64,000 bases of DNA from Pseudaminobacter salicylatoxidans (GCF_003148475.1 NZ_QGGG01000002.1:264171-328170); one strand, 5' to 3'; positions 28,426-37,727 are shown, numbered from the stretch's first letter. The notes: a model not told the origin generated them from the sequence alone. Numbers and translations: made by a program.

Positions 28426-29678
28426 ACGCGCTGGCGCAGGAACTGCCGCGCGCGGCGGTGGAAGCCAGGCTGGTGGTGCTGATTTCCTCTGCCGCCGTAG
28501 GCCTGGGCGTCCTGCTTTCCGGTTTCGTCCTCAGGGAACCGGCCCCTTACGAACTTTATATGGCCGGGCTGATCGGGGTATGGGTGCTGTTCGGGCTGCG
28601 CATCTCGCGGGCCGTGGCACCTTTGCTCGTGCTTCTGGTGACGTTCAACATCGGCGGCATGATTTCCATGAGCCAGATGTCGAACCTGATGAACACGCCG
28701 CTCTATCTGGCGGTATCGCTGTTTCTGGCCTTTACGGCGGTGTTCTTCGCCTGCGTCACCGAAATGCGGCCGCAGCTTTACGGCATTATCTTCCAGGCCT
28801 GGGTGATTGCGGCCGTCTGTACGTCGATACTTGGCATGCTGGGATATTTTCACGCCGTTCCGGGCGCCGAGATGTTCACCAGATATGAGCGCGCGGCGGG
28901 CGCGTTCCAGGACCCCAATGTTTTCGGACCGTTTCTGGCGCTACCCGGCATCTGGCTGCTCTACCGTGTGCTGACGGGCAGCCCGCTGAAGATGCTGCTT
29001 TACGCGGTTCCCCTGCTGATCATCGTTGGCGGTATCTTCCTGTCCTTTTCGCGCGGCGCATGGGGCCTGTTCGGCGCCTCGGCGATCTTGCTGACGGCAG
29101 TTCTGTTCCTGCAAAGCACGAGCGGCATGTTCCGGCTGCGTATCGTGGTGATGAGCATCGCCGCCTTCCTGTTCCTTGCCCTGGCGTTTCTGATCGCCCT
29201 GCAAATCCCGGCTGTGGCGGATTTGTTCACGGTGCGTGCGCAACTGGTGCAGGAATATGACGGCGCCCGGCTGGGTCGATTCGCCCGCTACGGCATCGGC
29301 TTTGCCCTGGCGCTCGAAAAGCCGTTCGGGATCGGCCCGCTCGTGTTCGGCCAGATATATGGCGAAGACACCCACAATATCTGGCTGAAAACGCTGATGG
29401 ACTATGGCTGGCTGGGTTTCGTCTCCTACCTGACGCTGATCTTGTGGACGCTCGCGGCCGGTTTTCGCATCCTGTTCCGAACCCGGCCGTGGCAGCCCTA
29501 TCTGCTGTGCGCCTATGTGGTGCTCATCGGTCATATCGCGCTGGGCAGCGTGATCGATACCGACCACTGGCGGCATTTCTATCTGCTGCTCGGGCTGATC
29601 TGGGGCGCAATCGGGTTGGAATATCGCCATCAGCACGGGCTGCGCGCGCGCAGCGCGTCCCGTTTTCCCGGCTTCTGA
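28422..29678 (+). CDS. O-antigen ligase/polymerase-type membrane protein (Wzy/ExoQ-like)
   Basis: 418 residues and about ten to twelve hydrophobic spans. A Wzy_C region is present, with QDPNVFGPFLALPGIWLL and the large periplasmic loop ending HNIWLKTLMDYGWLGFVSY, the conserved H-N-x-x-L segment of the family. The start is TTG 28422, overlapping the previous stop. It is the last gene of the polysaccharide operon and the probable polymerase. Confidence 0.88.
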   Translation: MNALAQELPRAAVEARLVVLISSAAVGLGVLLSGFVLREPAPYELYMAGLIGVWVLFGLRISRAVAPLLVLLVTFNIGGMISMSQMSNLMNTPLYLAVSLFLAFTAVFFACVTEMRPQLYGIIFQAWVIAAVCTSILGMLGYFHAVPGAEMFTRYERAAGAFQDPNVFGPFLALPGIWLLYRVLTGSPLKMLLYAVPLLIIVGGIFLSFSRGAWGLFGASAILLTAVLFLQSTSGMFRLRIVVMSIAAFLFLALAFLIALQIPAVADLFTVRAQLVQEYDGARLGRFARYGIGFALALEKPFGIGPLVFGQIYGEDTHNIWLKTLMDYGWLGFVSYLTLILWTLAAGFRILFRTRPWQPYLLCAYVVLIGHIALGSVIDTDHWRHFYLLLGLIWGAIGLEYRHQHGLRARSASRFPGF

Positions 29679-29702
29679 CTGACGGCAATCTCAAGGGAAA
29701 AA

Positions 29703-29779
<77 letters not shown>

Positions 29780-29789
29780 AACCGGGTGC

Positions 29790-29819
29790 TGTCTATCTGC
29801 TAATGCCTTCGCGGGTCAA
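29790..29819 (-). promoter_or_regulatory. Predicted promoter of tRNA-Pro
   Basis: On the minus strand, TTGACC (29819-29814), an 18-bp spacer, then TAGACA (29795-29790), ending 10 bp before the tRNA. Confidence 0.55.
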
Positions 29820-29932
29820 CCGAAATTCGCGCACTTTGCGAAAACATGCGTGAATTTCGAGACAACCCGCCGGCAGCGCCGTATTCCGGCGCCGCCGGGA
29901 CACGCTTTCCATGTCCGGTCACGGAGATCCGC

Positions 29933-30382
29933 TCAGCGCTGGCTGCCCAGCAGCGAAGCGATCTGGTCGTTGCGAGGCACGTTGCCCCCCGGCGTCAGCT
30001 TGTCGACTATGCCGGGCAGCGCCACCGAAAGCTGGCGCAACAACTCGTCTTCGCTCATGCCGGCGCGTTCGGCGATTGCCTTGATCGTCTGCGGGCCGAT
30101 GGCCTTGCCCAGATCGTCAGCGGCGATCGGCTCGTTCTGGCCTGTGCCTACCCACGAATCGGCAGCATTGCCGTGTCCCGCTTCCTTGAGCTTGTCCAAC
30201 AGTCCGCCGAGGCCGCCGAGCAAACCGCCATCGTCCGGCTGCGGAGTGGTTCCAGCCTGTTGATCGGGTTGCGGTTGGCTGCTTCCGCCGCCCAGCATCT
30301 TGCCGACCAACAGCGCGCCGAGCGCGATCATGAGGGGTTTGGCGATGTTACCGCCTGGCACCGCGTCGTCAAAAAGTCCCAT
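29933..30382 (-). CDS. YidB-family (DUF937) protein
   Basis: 149 residues. It has a hydrophobic Gly-rich N-terminus (ALGALLVGKMLGGG), a Gln/Pro linker and a C-terminal helical domain with GHGNAADSWVGTGQNEPI and AERAGMSEDELLRQLSVALPGIVDKLTP, the hallmark of YidB. Function unknown in general; the family often appears near stress genes, and a GlsB-type gene is adjacent and divergent. Confidence 0.87.
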   Translation of the reverse strand: MGLFDDAVPGGNIAKPLMIALGALLVGKMLGGGSSQPQPDQQAGTTPQPDDGGLLGGLGGLLDKLKEAGHGNAADSWVGTGQNEPIAADDLGKAIGPQTIKAIAERAGMSEDELLRQLSVALPGIVDKLTPGGNVPRNDQIASLLGSQR

Positions 30383-30521
30383 ACGGACCTCCCAATTCGG
30401 AACTGCCCCCGCCTCTTGATTGTGGTGCGAGGCTACGCATTTTCAAGCCCGCCAACGCACAGTTGTATTTCCCCATCTCCTGTGGAACTCTTTCGTTGCA
30501 GTGACAAAGGAGAACATCGAG

Positions 30522-30779
30522 ATGTCAATTATCGGTTGGATCATCCTTGGACTTGTCGCAGGCTTCATCGCCAGCAAAATCGTCAACAGCAGCGGTCAGG
30601 GCATGCTGATGGACATCGTCCTCGGCATCGTGGGCGCCATTGTGGGCGGCGTAATATTCAACTTCTTCGGCGCGGCGGGGGTAACGGGCTTCAATATTTA
30701 CAGCCTCATTGTCTCCGTCATCGGAGCCATAGTCGTTCTGTGGCTCTATCACGCTCTTGCGGGTAGACGCGGGGCCTGA
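30522..30779 (+). CDS. GlsB/YeaQ/YmgE-type stress membrane protein
   Basis: 85 residues with three hydrophobic helices and Gly-rich packing (GWIILGLVAGFIASKIV, DIVLGIVGAIVGGVIFNFFG, LIVSVIGAIVVLWLYHAL), matching the transglycosylase-associated/GlsB family. ATG 30522 follows AAAGGAGAACATCGAG. Likely an inner-membrane stress protein. Confidence 0.9.
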   Translation: MSIIGWIILGLVAGFIASKIVNSSGQGMLMDIVLGIVGAIVGGVIFNFFGAAGVTGFNIYSLIVSVIGAIVVLWLYHALAGRRGA

Positions 30780-30867
30780 TCCTGTCCGCCCGGACGCCGG
30801 GCATGGAGGGGAATTTTCGCGACGGGCCCCCGTCGCGGGAACGCAAGTCAGAGCATAGTGGCGAAAA

Positions 30868-30902
30868 TATCCGGCCCTGCCAGCATGTGGCAGGGCCGGA
30901 TA
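30868..30902 (-). terminator. Intrinsic terminator of the Lrp-family gene
   Basis: A perfect 15-bp stem (TATCCGGCCCTGCCA with its complement) and a 5-nt loop. On the minus strand it is followed by TTTT, and it begins 6 bp after the Lrp gene stop. Confidence 0.87.
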
Positions 30903-30907
30903 AGCGA

Positions 30908-31399
30908 TCAGGCGGCGTTGGAATTCGATTCCTTGTCCAGCACCATGTAGTCGAGCGGCAACTCGGTCGTGTATTTGATCTGCTCCATGGCGAAGGACGA
31001 CGACACGTCGCGGATTTCGATCTTGGCGATCAACCGCTTGTAGAAGGCGTCGTAAGCGGCGATGTCGGGCACCACCACGCGCAGCAGATAGTCCACGTCA
31101 CCGCTCATGCGGTAGAACTCGATGACCTCGGGAAAATCCTGGATCACTTCCGAGAACCGTCGCAGCCATTCATGGCTGTGCGAATTGGTGCGGATCGCCA
31201 CGAAGACCGTAACGCGCGTGTTAATCTTTCCCGGATCGAGGATGGCCACGCGCCGCTTGATGACGCCCTCTTCCTCCAGCTTCTGGATGCGGCGCCAGCA
31301 AGGTGTGGTCGAAAGGCCCACCTTCTTTGCGATGTCGGCCACTGCGAGGGTCGCGTCCTCCTGAAGAAGACGAAGAATTTTGCGATCGAGGCGGTCCAT
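30908..31399 (-). CDS. Lrp/AsnC-family transcriptional regulator
   Basis: 163 residues. The N-terminal winged helix-turn-helix starts LDRKILRLLQEDATLAVADIAKKVGLS with the recognition helix TTPCWRRIQKLEEEG. The C-terminal RAM domain (EVIEFYRMSGDVDYLLRVVV) binds amino-acid effectors. TPCWRR is the Lrp-subgroup recognition sequence, suggesting a global or amino-acid-linked regulator. A monocistronic unit with its own terminator. Confidence 0.92.
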   Translation of the reverse strand: MDRLDRKILRLLQEDATLAVADIAKKVGLSTTPCWRRIQKLEEEGVIKRRVAILDPGKINTRVTVFVAIRTNSHSHEWLRRFSEVIQDFPEVIEFYRMSGDVDYLLRVVVPDIAAYDAFYKRLIAKIEIRDVSSSFAMEQIKYTTELPLDYMVLDKESNSNAA

Positions 31400-31508
31400 G
31401 GGGGCTCCGTGGAGAAAAATATTCTCCTATAATCACCTCAAGAACCCCCTTGCGCAAGAAAGGAATTCTCCGGCGCATGGCGAATGGCGCAACGGCATTG
31501 CGCCGAAA

Positions 31509-32129
31509 TCAAGCTATGCGGTCGCGGATTTCCGATTTCAGCACCGGCAGCAATTCGGCTTCGAACCAGGGATTCTTTTTCAGCCAGGCCGTGTTGCGCC
31601 ATGAAGGATGCGGCAGCGGAATGGTGCGCGGCTGGGCCGGGCGATCGAAAATGGCGCGCCAGTTGCGTACCGTCTCGCCAAGCGAAGCACCGCATGCCTC
31701 GCGCAGATGCCATTGTTGCGCGTAGAGCCCGATGGTCAGCACAAGGTCGATCTGCGGCATGAGCTCAATCAGCGGCTGACGCCACAGCGGTGCGCATTCG
31801 CGTCGCGGAGGCAGGTCGCCGCCCTTGGCATCCTGCCCCGGAAAGCAGAAACCCATTGGCACGATGGCGAACTTGGCCGCATCGTAGAATTCTTCGCGCG
31901 ACACTCCAAGCCAATCGCGCAGCCTGTCGCCCGAGGCGTCATTGAAGGGAATGCCGGTGGCATGCACCTTGGTGCCCGGCGCCTGCCCCGCAATCAGGAT
32001 GCGCGCCGTTGCGGACGACACCACCACGGGGCGGGGTTCATGCGGCATGGGGCGACCGCGCGGCGCTTCCACACACACGCGGCACGCGCGGATGCGTGTG
32101 GTCAGGCATTCGAGCTCGGTTGCCGTCAT
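31509..32129 (-). CDS. Uracil-DNA glycosylase superfamily protein
   Basis: 206 residues from ATG 32129. Motif 1 is LIAGQAPGTKVHATGIPFND, the G-x-A-P-G nucleotide-binding loop. Motif 2 at the C-terminal side is PLPHPSWRNTAWLKKNPWF. Several N-terminal cysteines (CLTTRIRACRVC) are present, but I cannot tell whether a 4Fe-4S cluster is bound. It is 4 bp downstream of a GST gene and probably co-transcribed. Exact base specificity unknown. Confidence 0.83.
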   Translation of the reverse strand: MTATELECLTTRIRACRVCVEAPRGRPMPHEPRPVVVSSATARILIAGQAPGTKVHATGIPFNDASGDRLRDWLGVSREEFYDAAKFAIVPMGFCFPGQDAKGGDLPPRRECAPLWRQPLIELMPQIDLVLTIGLYAQQWHLREACGASLGETVRNWRAIFDRPAQPRTIPLPHPSWRNTAWLKKNPWFEAELLPVLKSEIRDRIA

Positions 32130-32133
32130 GATG

Positions 32134-32745
32134 TCATGCAGAAGCGCTCGGCCGGCTCGAAAGCGCCTCGTGCCAGCGCAGTACATTGGTCAGCTCCGGC
32201 GGCACCTGGATGCGCGCGGGCTTCATGAAGTCGAGGGCGCACAGGCCGGTGATGTCGGCGATGGAATAATCGTCACCGGCCGCGAATTCGCGATCTGCAA
32301 GCTCACGGTCGAGGATGGCCAGAAATTCGAGCACCTTGGGTTTGTTGGCTTCCCCCCAAGCCGGAATCTGCGGCACCTCCCACTCCTTCATCGCCGGATG
32401 GATGTGGCGGAAAGCCTGCGCCACGCCGAAGAAGAGGTTCTGCTCGATCCGCCGCTGCCACATCTCCACCATGGCCCTGTCGAGCGCACCGCGCCCGAAC
32501 AAGGCCGGCTCAGGATGCAATTCCTCGAAATAACGGCAGATGGCGACGGTCTCGGTCAGGATTATGCCGTCGTCCAGTTCCAGCACGGGCAGGCGCTGTA
32601 GCGGGTTGCGCGAGGTCATCGGCTCGCCGCGATGCTCCATGCCGGCCATATCCACCGGCACCAGCGGCACTTCGATGCCCTTTTCCACGAGAAACACACG
32701 CACCCGGCGCGGGTTGGGCGCGCGCCCGCCATCGTACAACTTCAC
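32134..32745 (-). CDS. Glutathione S-transferase family protein
   Basis: 203 residues from GTG 32745, which has GGGAGAG upstream. The thioredoxin-like N-domain contains the substrate-side PNPRRVRVFL and the glutathione-binding QRLPVLELDDG and ILTETVAICRYFEE. The helical C-domain ends SIADITGLCALDF. First gene of a two-gene operon with the UDG-family gene. Substrate unknown. Confidence 0.9.
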   Translation of the reverse strand: MKLYDGGRAPNPRRVRVFLVEKGIEVPLVPVDMAGMEHRGEPMTSRNPLQRLPVLELDDGIILTETVAICRYFEELHPEPALFGRGALDRAMVEMWQRRIEQNLFFGVAQAFRHIHPAMKEWEVPQIPAWGEANKPKVLEFLAILDRELADREFAAGDDYSIADITGLCALDFMKPARIQVPPELTNVLRWHEALSSRPSASA

Positions 32746-32773
32746 ATCGCTCTCCCTTGTCGTTCGGATCGCA

Positions 32774-33394
32774 CTATAGCGCGACGCCGGAAAAATCGAA
32801 CAAATTCCATAGCCAGTCGAGGAAGCCTGCCGGGGCGGGCTCGTCCCGTATATTCCGGCTGGCGCGCCAGTCGCGCGGGCGCTCGAAAGTGCCGGCCCAA
32901 ATGCCTGCTTGCCGCGCCTTGGCGGTGCGCTGCGCATCACCGTAGTCGCCATACGCCACCGCCCAGCCCTGCTCGACCATAGCCCGGTTGAGATCGAGCG
33001 TGCCGATCTTGCAGATGGCGAGAAGCCGGTCGTAGCGATCTCTTTTTCCGCCCTCGCAGGCGACCACCCTGCCCGCGATCAACTTCACCAGCGCCTCGCG
33101 CGCCTGCCGTCCGCAGCGATAGCTGCCGTCATCGGCCATGCAGGTCTGATTGTATTCAGGCGCGTCTATGCCCAGCAGACGGATACGCTGACCGTTCAGC
33201 GTGATCGTGTCGCCGTCATTTACGATCACCGATCCCGCTTCACGACGAACAGCGGCGCGGTCGACGCGACCGACCACCAATGCAAGCATGCCGAGAATTG
33301 CGACAGCGAGGCAAAGATCAAAAATGCCGCGCGGTCGGCGGCGCGACGCGCCGGAACGCTTTCGATACAAGCGGTAACGCCGCATTTGGCTCAT
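32774..33394 (-). CDS. Membrane-anchored thermonuclease (SNase-like) protein
   Basis: 206 residues. A basic N-terminus and one transmembrane segment (about 26-43) precede the staphylococcal nuclease-like OB-fold. The domain contains VNDGDTITLNGQRIRLLGIDAPE (Asp and Arg of the active site), GRQAREAL and KRDRYDRLLAIC, followed by the NRAMVEQGWAVAY block. Likely exposed to the periplasm. Confidence 0.9.
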   Translation of the reverse strand: MSQMRRYRLYRKRSGASRRRPRGIFDLCLAVAILGMLALVVGRVDRAAVRREAGSVIVNDGDTITLNGQRIRLLGIDAPEYNQTCMADDGSYRCGRQAREALVKLIAGRVVACEGGKRDRYDRLLAICKIGTLDLNRAMVEQGWAVAYGDYGDAQRTAKARQAGIWAGTFERPRDWRASRNIRDEPAPAGFLDWLWNLFDFSGVAL

Positions 33395-33462
33395 ATGGCG
33401 AACAAACTCTTAATCATTGCGACGTAGCTTGCAGCCACGAACTGGTTTCTCGCATAAATTGA

Positions 33463-34998
33463 ATGTCGCCCATGGCGTTGCTTCGCTCGGACATTGCCGA
33501 CAAGTTCATTGTGGATCGCACCAAGCGACACCGCAACAGCGATGTCGCGCGCGCCGTGCGCAAGACGCGAGACCGCCTCGCGCAGCGTCCCGGCACGCTG
33601 GCCTTCGATCGCGAACTGCTGCGCCTGCACGCTCATGCCATGACCGGCAGCGCCACCGCAATTCCACTGCTGGTGCTTGTCATCGCGATAGCCGGCCTGC
33701 TTGCCGGCATGCGCGGCGAAATCCTGCTTTGGGCGATCCTGACCACGACCTGCTATGCCGGGCTTGCCTTGATCGCGCACCGGGTAAGCAGGATGGAAAT
33801 CGCCGCGCTCGACGCGCCGTCCATCAAGCGCGGGTTCCTGCTGGGGCACTTTCTCGCAGGCCTCGGCTGGGCCTACTTCGCGTCCATCGGCTGCGGTGAC
33901 TGTCAAATCGACCAGTTTCCCATCATCAAGGCCATCGTTCTCTTGCTGGCGATGGCGGCAACCGCGCTCATTACCTCGTCGCTGCGCGGCGTTCTCATAG
34001 TCACCTTCACGCTGCCGGTGCTGGTTTACGGCTTCACGGTCGGAGGTTCGCTGGAGCCGGTCGACATTGCCATGGCCGCCCTGCTGACGTTGTCGCTGGT
34101 CTTTTTCGCCTATGTCGCAGGACGGCTCAACCGCTCCTCGCTGATGCTGCTTTCGTTCCGCTCCGAGAAGGACGGGTTGATCGCGGAACTGGAGACGGCA
34201 AAATCCATGTCGGACGAAGCCCGCCGCCGCGCCGAGGAAGCCAATCTGGCGAAATCACGGTTCCTTGCTTCGATGAGCCATGAACTGCGCACACCGCTAA
34301 ACGCCATTCTCGGCTTTTCGGAGGTCATGACGAACGAGGTTCTGGGACCGATGCAGAACCAGACCTATCGCGACTATGCCCGCGACGTCCATGATTCGGG
34401 CCAGCATCTGCTCGACCTCATCAACGAAATCCTCGACCTGTCGCGCATCGAGGCTGGTCGCTACCAGCTCAATGAAGAGCCGGTGAACCTGCTCTATATC
34501 GTGGAAGAATGCTGCCATTTGATGGAGCTGAAGGCCCATAACAAGGACCTGCGCATCGTGCAGCAATTCGAGCCGGAGCTGCCGCGCCTTTATGCCGACG
34601 AGCGCGCCGTGCGCCAGATCACCCTCAACCTGCTGTCCAATGCGGTGAAATTCACCTCGACCGGCGGCGAAATTCTGGTGCGCGTCGGCTGGACGGCCGG
34701 CGGCGGCCAATATGTTTCGGTGAAGGACAACGGTCCAGGCATCCCGGCCGAGGAGATACCGGTGGTGCTTTCGGCCTTCGGTCAGGGCTCCATCGCCATC
34801 AAGAGCGCCGAACAGGGAACAGGGCTCGGCCTGCCGATCGTGCAGGGCCTGATCGCCATGCATGGCGGCGAGTTCCAGCTTCACTCCAGGTTGCGAGAGG
34901 GCACGGAGGCAATCGCTATTTTCCCGCTGTCGCGCGTCATGGAAGTGTTGCCCGCGCTGCCGACCAGAGCGGTCGCTGCTGGCGGGCGCCGTCGCTAG
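33463..34998 (+). CDS. Membrane sensor histidine kinase (PdhS/PleC-like)
   Basis: 511 residues. About six hydrophobic spans (roughly 60-225) form the sensor, followed by a short coiled coil. HisKA has the H-box FLASMSHELRTPLNAILGFSEV, and the HATPase_c domain has the N-box LNLLSNAVKFT and G-boxes VKDNGPGIP and GTGLGLPIVQGL. HisKA of this type occurs in the DivJ/PleC/PdhS group of cell-cycle kinases in Hyphomicrobiales. No response regulator is adjacent, so it is an orphan kinase. Confidence 0.92.
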   Translation: MSPMALLRSDIADKFIVDRTKRHRNSDVARAVRKTRDRLAQRPGTLAFDRELLRLHAHAMTGSATAIPLLVLVIAIAGLLAGMRGEILLWAILTTTCYAGLALIAHRVSRMEIAALDAPSIKRGFLLGHFLAGLGWAYFASIGCGDCQIDQFPIIKAIVLLLAMAATALITSSLRGVLIVTFTLPVLVYGFTVGGSLEPVDIAMAALLTLSLVFFAYVAGRLNRSSLMLLSFRSEKDGLIAELETAKSMSDEARRRAEEANLAKSRFLASMSHELRTPLNAILGFSEVMTNEVLGPMQNQTYRDYARDVHDSGQHLLDLINEILDLSRIEAGRYQLNEEPVNLLYIVEECCHLMELKAHNKDLRIVQQFEPELPRLYADERAVRQITLNLLSNAVKFTSTGGEILVRVGWTAGGGQYVSVKDNGPGIPAEEIPVVLSAFGQGSIAIKSAEQGTGLGLPIVQGLIAMHGGEFQLHSRLREGTEAIAIFPLSRVMEVLPALPTRAVAAGGRRR

Positions 34999-35008
34999 GC
35001 CTCGAAGG

Positions 35009-35998
35009 TTAGCGAAGCGCCGCCGCCATCCCCGAACTGCACAGGGCCGCGGCTTTCGCAAGCCCGGCCGCAAGGGCCGCCCCCGCGCCTTCGCCATGCG
35101 CCATGCCGAGATCGAGCAGAGGCGTCATGCCGAGCAGTTCAACGGCGCGACGATAGCCCGGCTCTGGCGAGAGTTGCGCAATAACGCAGTGGTCGAGTGC
35201 GCGCGGGTTCATCGCCTTCAGCACGGATGCAGCGGCAATTGCGGCAAAGCCATCAAGGATGACCGGTATTTTTTCCATGCGCGCAGCGACTATGGCGCCG
35301 GCAATGGCCGCGAATTCGCGCCCGCCAACCCGGCGCAGCACCTCCAGCGGGTCCCGCAGATGGCCGGCATGAAAAGACAGTGCGGCATCGACCACTCGCG
35401 CTTTCTGCGCGACCATCGCCGCATCCGCGCCGCAGCCCTGCCCCACCCAGCCTGTGCCCCCGCCGCCATATATGGCCGCCAGGATCGTCGCGGCAACGGT
35501 GGTGTTGCCGACGCCGAGATCGCCGATGCACAGAAGATCGGTGCCCGAAATCGCCTCCATGCCGAACGCCATCGTGGCCGCGCAACCGCGCTCGTCGAGC
35601 GCGGCGTCCTGCGTGATGTCCTCGGTGGGCAGATGCAGCGCAAGGTCGAACACCTTCAGGCCGACATCATAGGCAAGGCAGATCTGGTTGATCGCGGCGC
35701 CGCCCGCAGCGGTGAGTTCCACCGCGCGCGCCGTCGCCTCCATCGGTTGCGGCGAGATGCCGTGCCGCGCCACGCCGTGATTGCCGGCGAAGATCGCCAC
35801 CAATGGCCGGTTGACGGCCGGAGGGCGTCCACTCCAGACGGCAAGCCACGCAGCCAGATCTTCGAGACGGCCAAGCGAGCCATGCGGTTTCTCGGCCTTC
35901 GCAAACTGCGCGCGCACGCCTTCGCCCGCCGCTTCGTCTCCAGCCGGCAGATGGCTCATGAGATTGCGAATATCATCGAAAGGCAGTGCGCTGGTCAT
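35009..35998 (-). CDS. cobT: Nicotinate-nucleotide-dimethylbenzimidazole phosphoribosyltransferase
   Basis: Makes alpha-ribazole phosphate for the lower ligand of cobalamin. 329 residues from ATG 35998. Motifs: KPHGSLGRLEDLA, FAGNHGVARHGISPQP, ICIGDLGVGNTT-type segment (LLCIGDLGVGNTTVAATILAA), and LGMAHGEGAGAALA carrying the catalytic-region Glu. No cobalamin riboswitch was recognised upstream. Divergent from the DUF1289 gene. Confidence 0.94.
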   Translation of the reverse strand: MTSALPFDDIRNLMSHLPAGDEAAGEGVRAQFAKAEKPHGSLGRLEDLAAWLAVWSGRPPAVNRPLVAIFAGNHGVARHGISPQPMEATARAVELTAAGGAAINQICLAYDVGLKVFDLALHLPTEDITQDAALDERGCAATMAFGMEAISGTDLLCIGDLGVGNTTVAATILAAIYGGGGTGWVGQGCGADAAMVAQKARVVDAALSFHAGHLRDPLEVLRRVGGREFAAIAGAIVAARMEKIPVILDGFAAIAAASVLKAMNPRALDHCVIAQLSPEPGYRRAVELLGMTPLLDLGMAHGEGAGAALAAGLAKAAALCSSGMAAALR

Positions 35999-36147
35999 GT
36001 CGTCAAAGTCCGGGGAATGGTCGTTGGCAGGGGCATAACCGCGATGGCGGCGTGGCACAATGGGCTAACTTGCAAGACAGACATTCTCATGGGACTTGCA
36101 TCGAAATCGCGCCTGTCCCATCTGGAGAGAACCAACGGGAACGCTCC

Positions 36148-36378
36148 ATGACGGCCATCGAATCGCCCTGCATCCTCGTCTGCTCGATCGACATGAAGAC
36201 CGGCTACTGCTTCGGCTGCGGGCGCACCCGCGAGGAAATTTCCGGCTGGATCGGCATGACGCCCGAACACAGGCGCGAAATCATGGCCGAATTGCCGGCA
36301 CGGCTTGAAACGGTGGAGCGGCGGCCTCGCCGCGAAACCCGGCGCGCACGCATGGCGCGCGAACGCGGGATGGCATGA
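36148..36378 (+). CDS. DUF1289 family small Cys protein
   Basis: 76 residues with the four-cysteine pattern SPCILVCSIDMKTGYCFGCGR, then the conserved EEISGWIGMTPEHRREIM helix and a basic tail. This matches DUF1289, where the cysteines probably bind metal. Its stop overlaps the next start by 4 bp. Function unknown. Confidence 0.88.
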   Translation: MTAIESPCILVCSIDMKTGYCFGCGRTREEISGWIGMTPEHRREIMAELPARLETVERRPRRETRRARMARERGMA

Positions 36379-37091
36379 ACCGGATGGCAGGGCGTTGGAT
36401 CTGGATCGTTCTTGCGGTTCTCGGCATCGGCTTCGTGTTGCTGGTGCTCAACGATATGAGCGGCGACCCCACCGGCATTTCGAGCGACCAGCTCAGCCGT
36501 GTTCTCTATCTCGGTATTTTCGGCGCGGTGATCGGCGCCGGCATTCTCAACGCCCGGCATCGTTTCAGCGATGTGTTGCGCAATCTGGGCCTCTGGCTGC
36601 TCGTGGCGCTGGTTCTGGTCGCCGGCTACCAGTATCGCTATGAGCTGCAGGATATTGCCAGCCGCGTCACCGCCGGCCTGATACCCGGCAGCCCCCTTTC
36701 GATAACCGACGCCGACGGCCGCACCACCGTGTCGCTCGACAAGCTGCCCAACGGCCATTTCGAAGCGCGCATCATGGTGGACGGCACGCCCGTGCGCGCC
36801 ATGGTGGACACCGGCGCGACGACCACGGTGCTGTCGGCCGGGGACGCCGAACGCGCTGGCTTCGATGTCTCGACGCTCAACTTCACCATCCCCGTCTCGA
36901 CCGCCAACGGCAACGCCAATGCCGCGCGCGTGGTGGCGCAGGAGATTTCGCTGGGCGCCATAACCCGCCGTAACATGCCGATTCTGGTCGCCGCACCCGG
37001 AATGCTGGGGCAAAGCCTGCTCGGCATGAATTTCATCGGCTCGCTGTCGGGTTTCGATATTCGCGGCGACCGGATGATTCTGCGGGATTGA
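36375..37091 (+). CDS. Retropepsin-like aspartic protease (TIGR02281 family)
   Basis: 238 residues. Three N-terminal hydrophobic segments (about 6-26, 44-60, 72-88) precede a clan AA domain. The domain has VRAMVDTGATTTVLS (catalytic Asp in D-T-G-A) and the closing GQSLLGMNFIGSLSGF. A membrane-anchored, probably dimeric, protease of unknown target; translationally coupled to the DUF1289 gene. Confidence 0.87.
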   Translation: MNRMAGRWIWIVLAVLGIGFVLLVLNDMSGDPTGISSDQLSRVLYLGIFGAVIGAGILNARHRFSDVLRNLGLWLLVALVLVAGYQYRYELQDIASRVTAGLIPGSPLSITDADGRTTVSLDKLPNGHFEARIMVDGTPVRAMVDTGATTTVLSAGDAERAGFDVSTLNFTIPVSTANGNANAARVVAQEISLGAITRRNMPILVAAPGMLGQSLLGMNFIGSLSGFDIRGDRMILRD

Positions 37092-37104
37092 TCTCCCGTG
37101 GCAT

Positions 37105-37713
37105 TCAGGCTGCCGTCAATTCCCGCCGCTCATAGATATGATCGACGATGCCCCAGGCGAGCGCCTCTTCCGCCGTCATGAAATAATCCCGGTCCAGCGT
37201 GCGCTCGACCTCGTCGAGGCTTCGTCCGCAATGCCTGGCATAGAGAGCATAGAGGCGCTTCTTGAGCCTGACGATGTCTTCGGCATGACGCTGGATGTCC
37301 GAAGCCTGCCCCTGGAATCCTCCGGAAGGTTGGTGAAGAACGATCGAAACATTGGGCAGCGCGATGCGCCGGCCGGCCGTGCCGGCCATGAGCAGAAAGG
37401 AGCCCATCGAGCCCGCGGTCCCCATGCACACGGTGGATACCGGGCATGTGATGTATTGCATCGTGTCGTATATCGCCAACCCGCTGCTGACCACCCCGCC
37501 CGGTGAGTTGATGTAGAGGGAGATCTCCTTTTTCGGATTGTCCGATTCCAGCGACAGAAGCTGCGCGCAAACAAGCGCCGACACACTGTCATCGATCGGG
37601 CCGTTGATGAAGATGATCCGCTCTCGCAACAGTCGCGAGAAGATATCGAAGGCGCGTTCGCCGCGGCTCGATTGTTCGATGACCATCGGCACCAGATTGC
37701 TCGTTCCGCTCAT
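37105..37713 (-). CDS. clpP: ClpP-type serine protease paralogue
   Basis: 202 residues from ATG 37713, chosen for the GGGAGAGGGAAA site; an upstream ATG at 37731 is possible. The catalytic triad is intact: Ser102 in [13 protein letters not shown], His127 in VLHQPSGGF, Asp176 in LDRDYFM. The GTAGSMGS context differs from the canonical GQAASMGA of housekeeping ClpP. No clpX, tig or lon is nearby, so this looks like an accessory ClpP copy whose partner ATPase is elsewhere. Confidence 0.88.
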   Translation of the reverse strand: MSGTSNLVPMVIEQSSRGERAFDIFSRLLRERIIFINGPIDDSVSALVCAQLLSLESDNPKKEISLYINSPGGVVSSGLAIYDTMQYITCPVSTVCMGTAGSMGSFLLMAGTAGRRIALPNVSIVLHQPSGGFQGQASDIQRHAEDIVRLKKRLYALYARHCGRSLDEVERTLDRDYFMTAEEALAWGIVDHIYERRELTAA

Positions 37714-37727
37714 TTTCCCTCTCCCGC

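Noticed and set aside
35999-36147. Possible cobalamin riboswitch upstream of cobT
   Set aside because: No B12-box-like sequence or suitable stem organisation seen in the short divergent gap.
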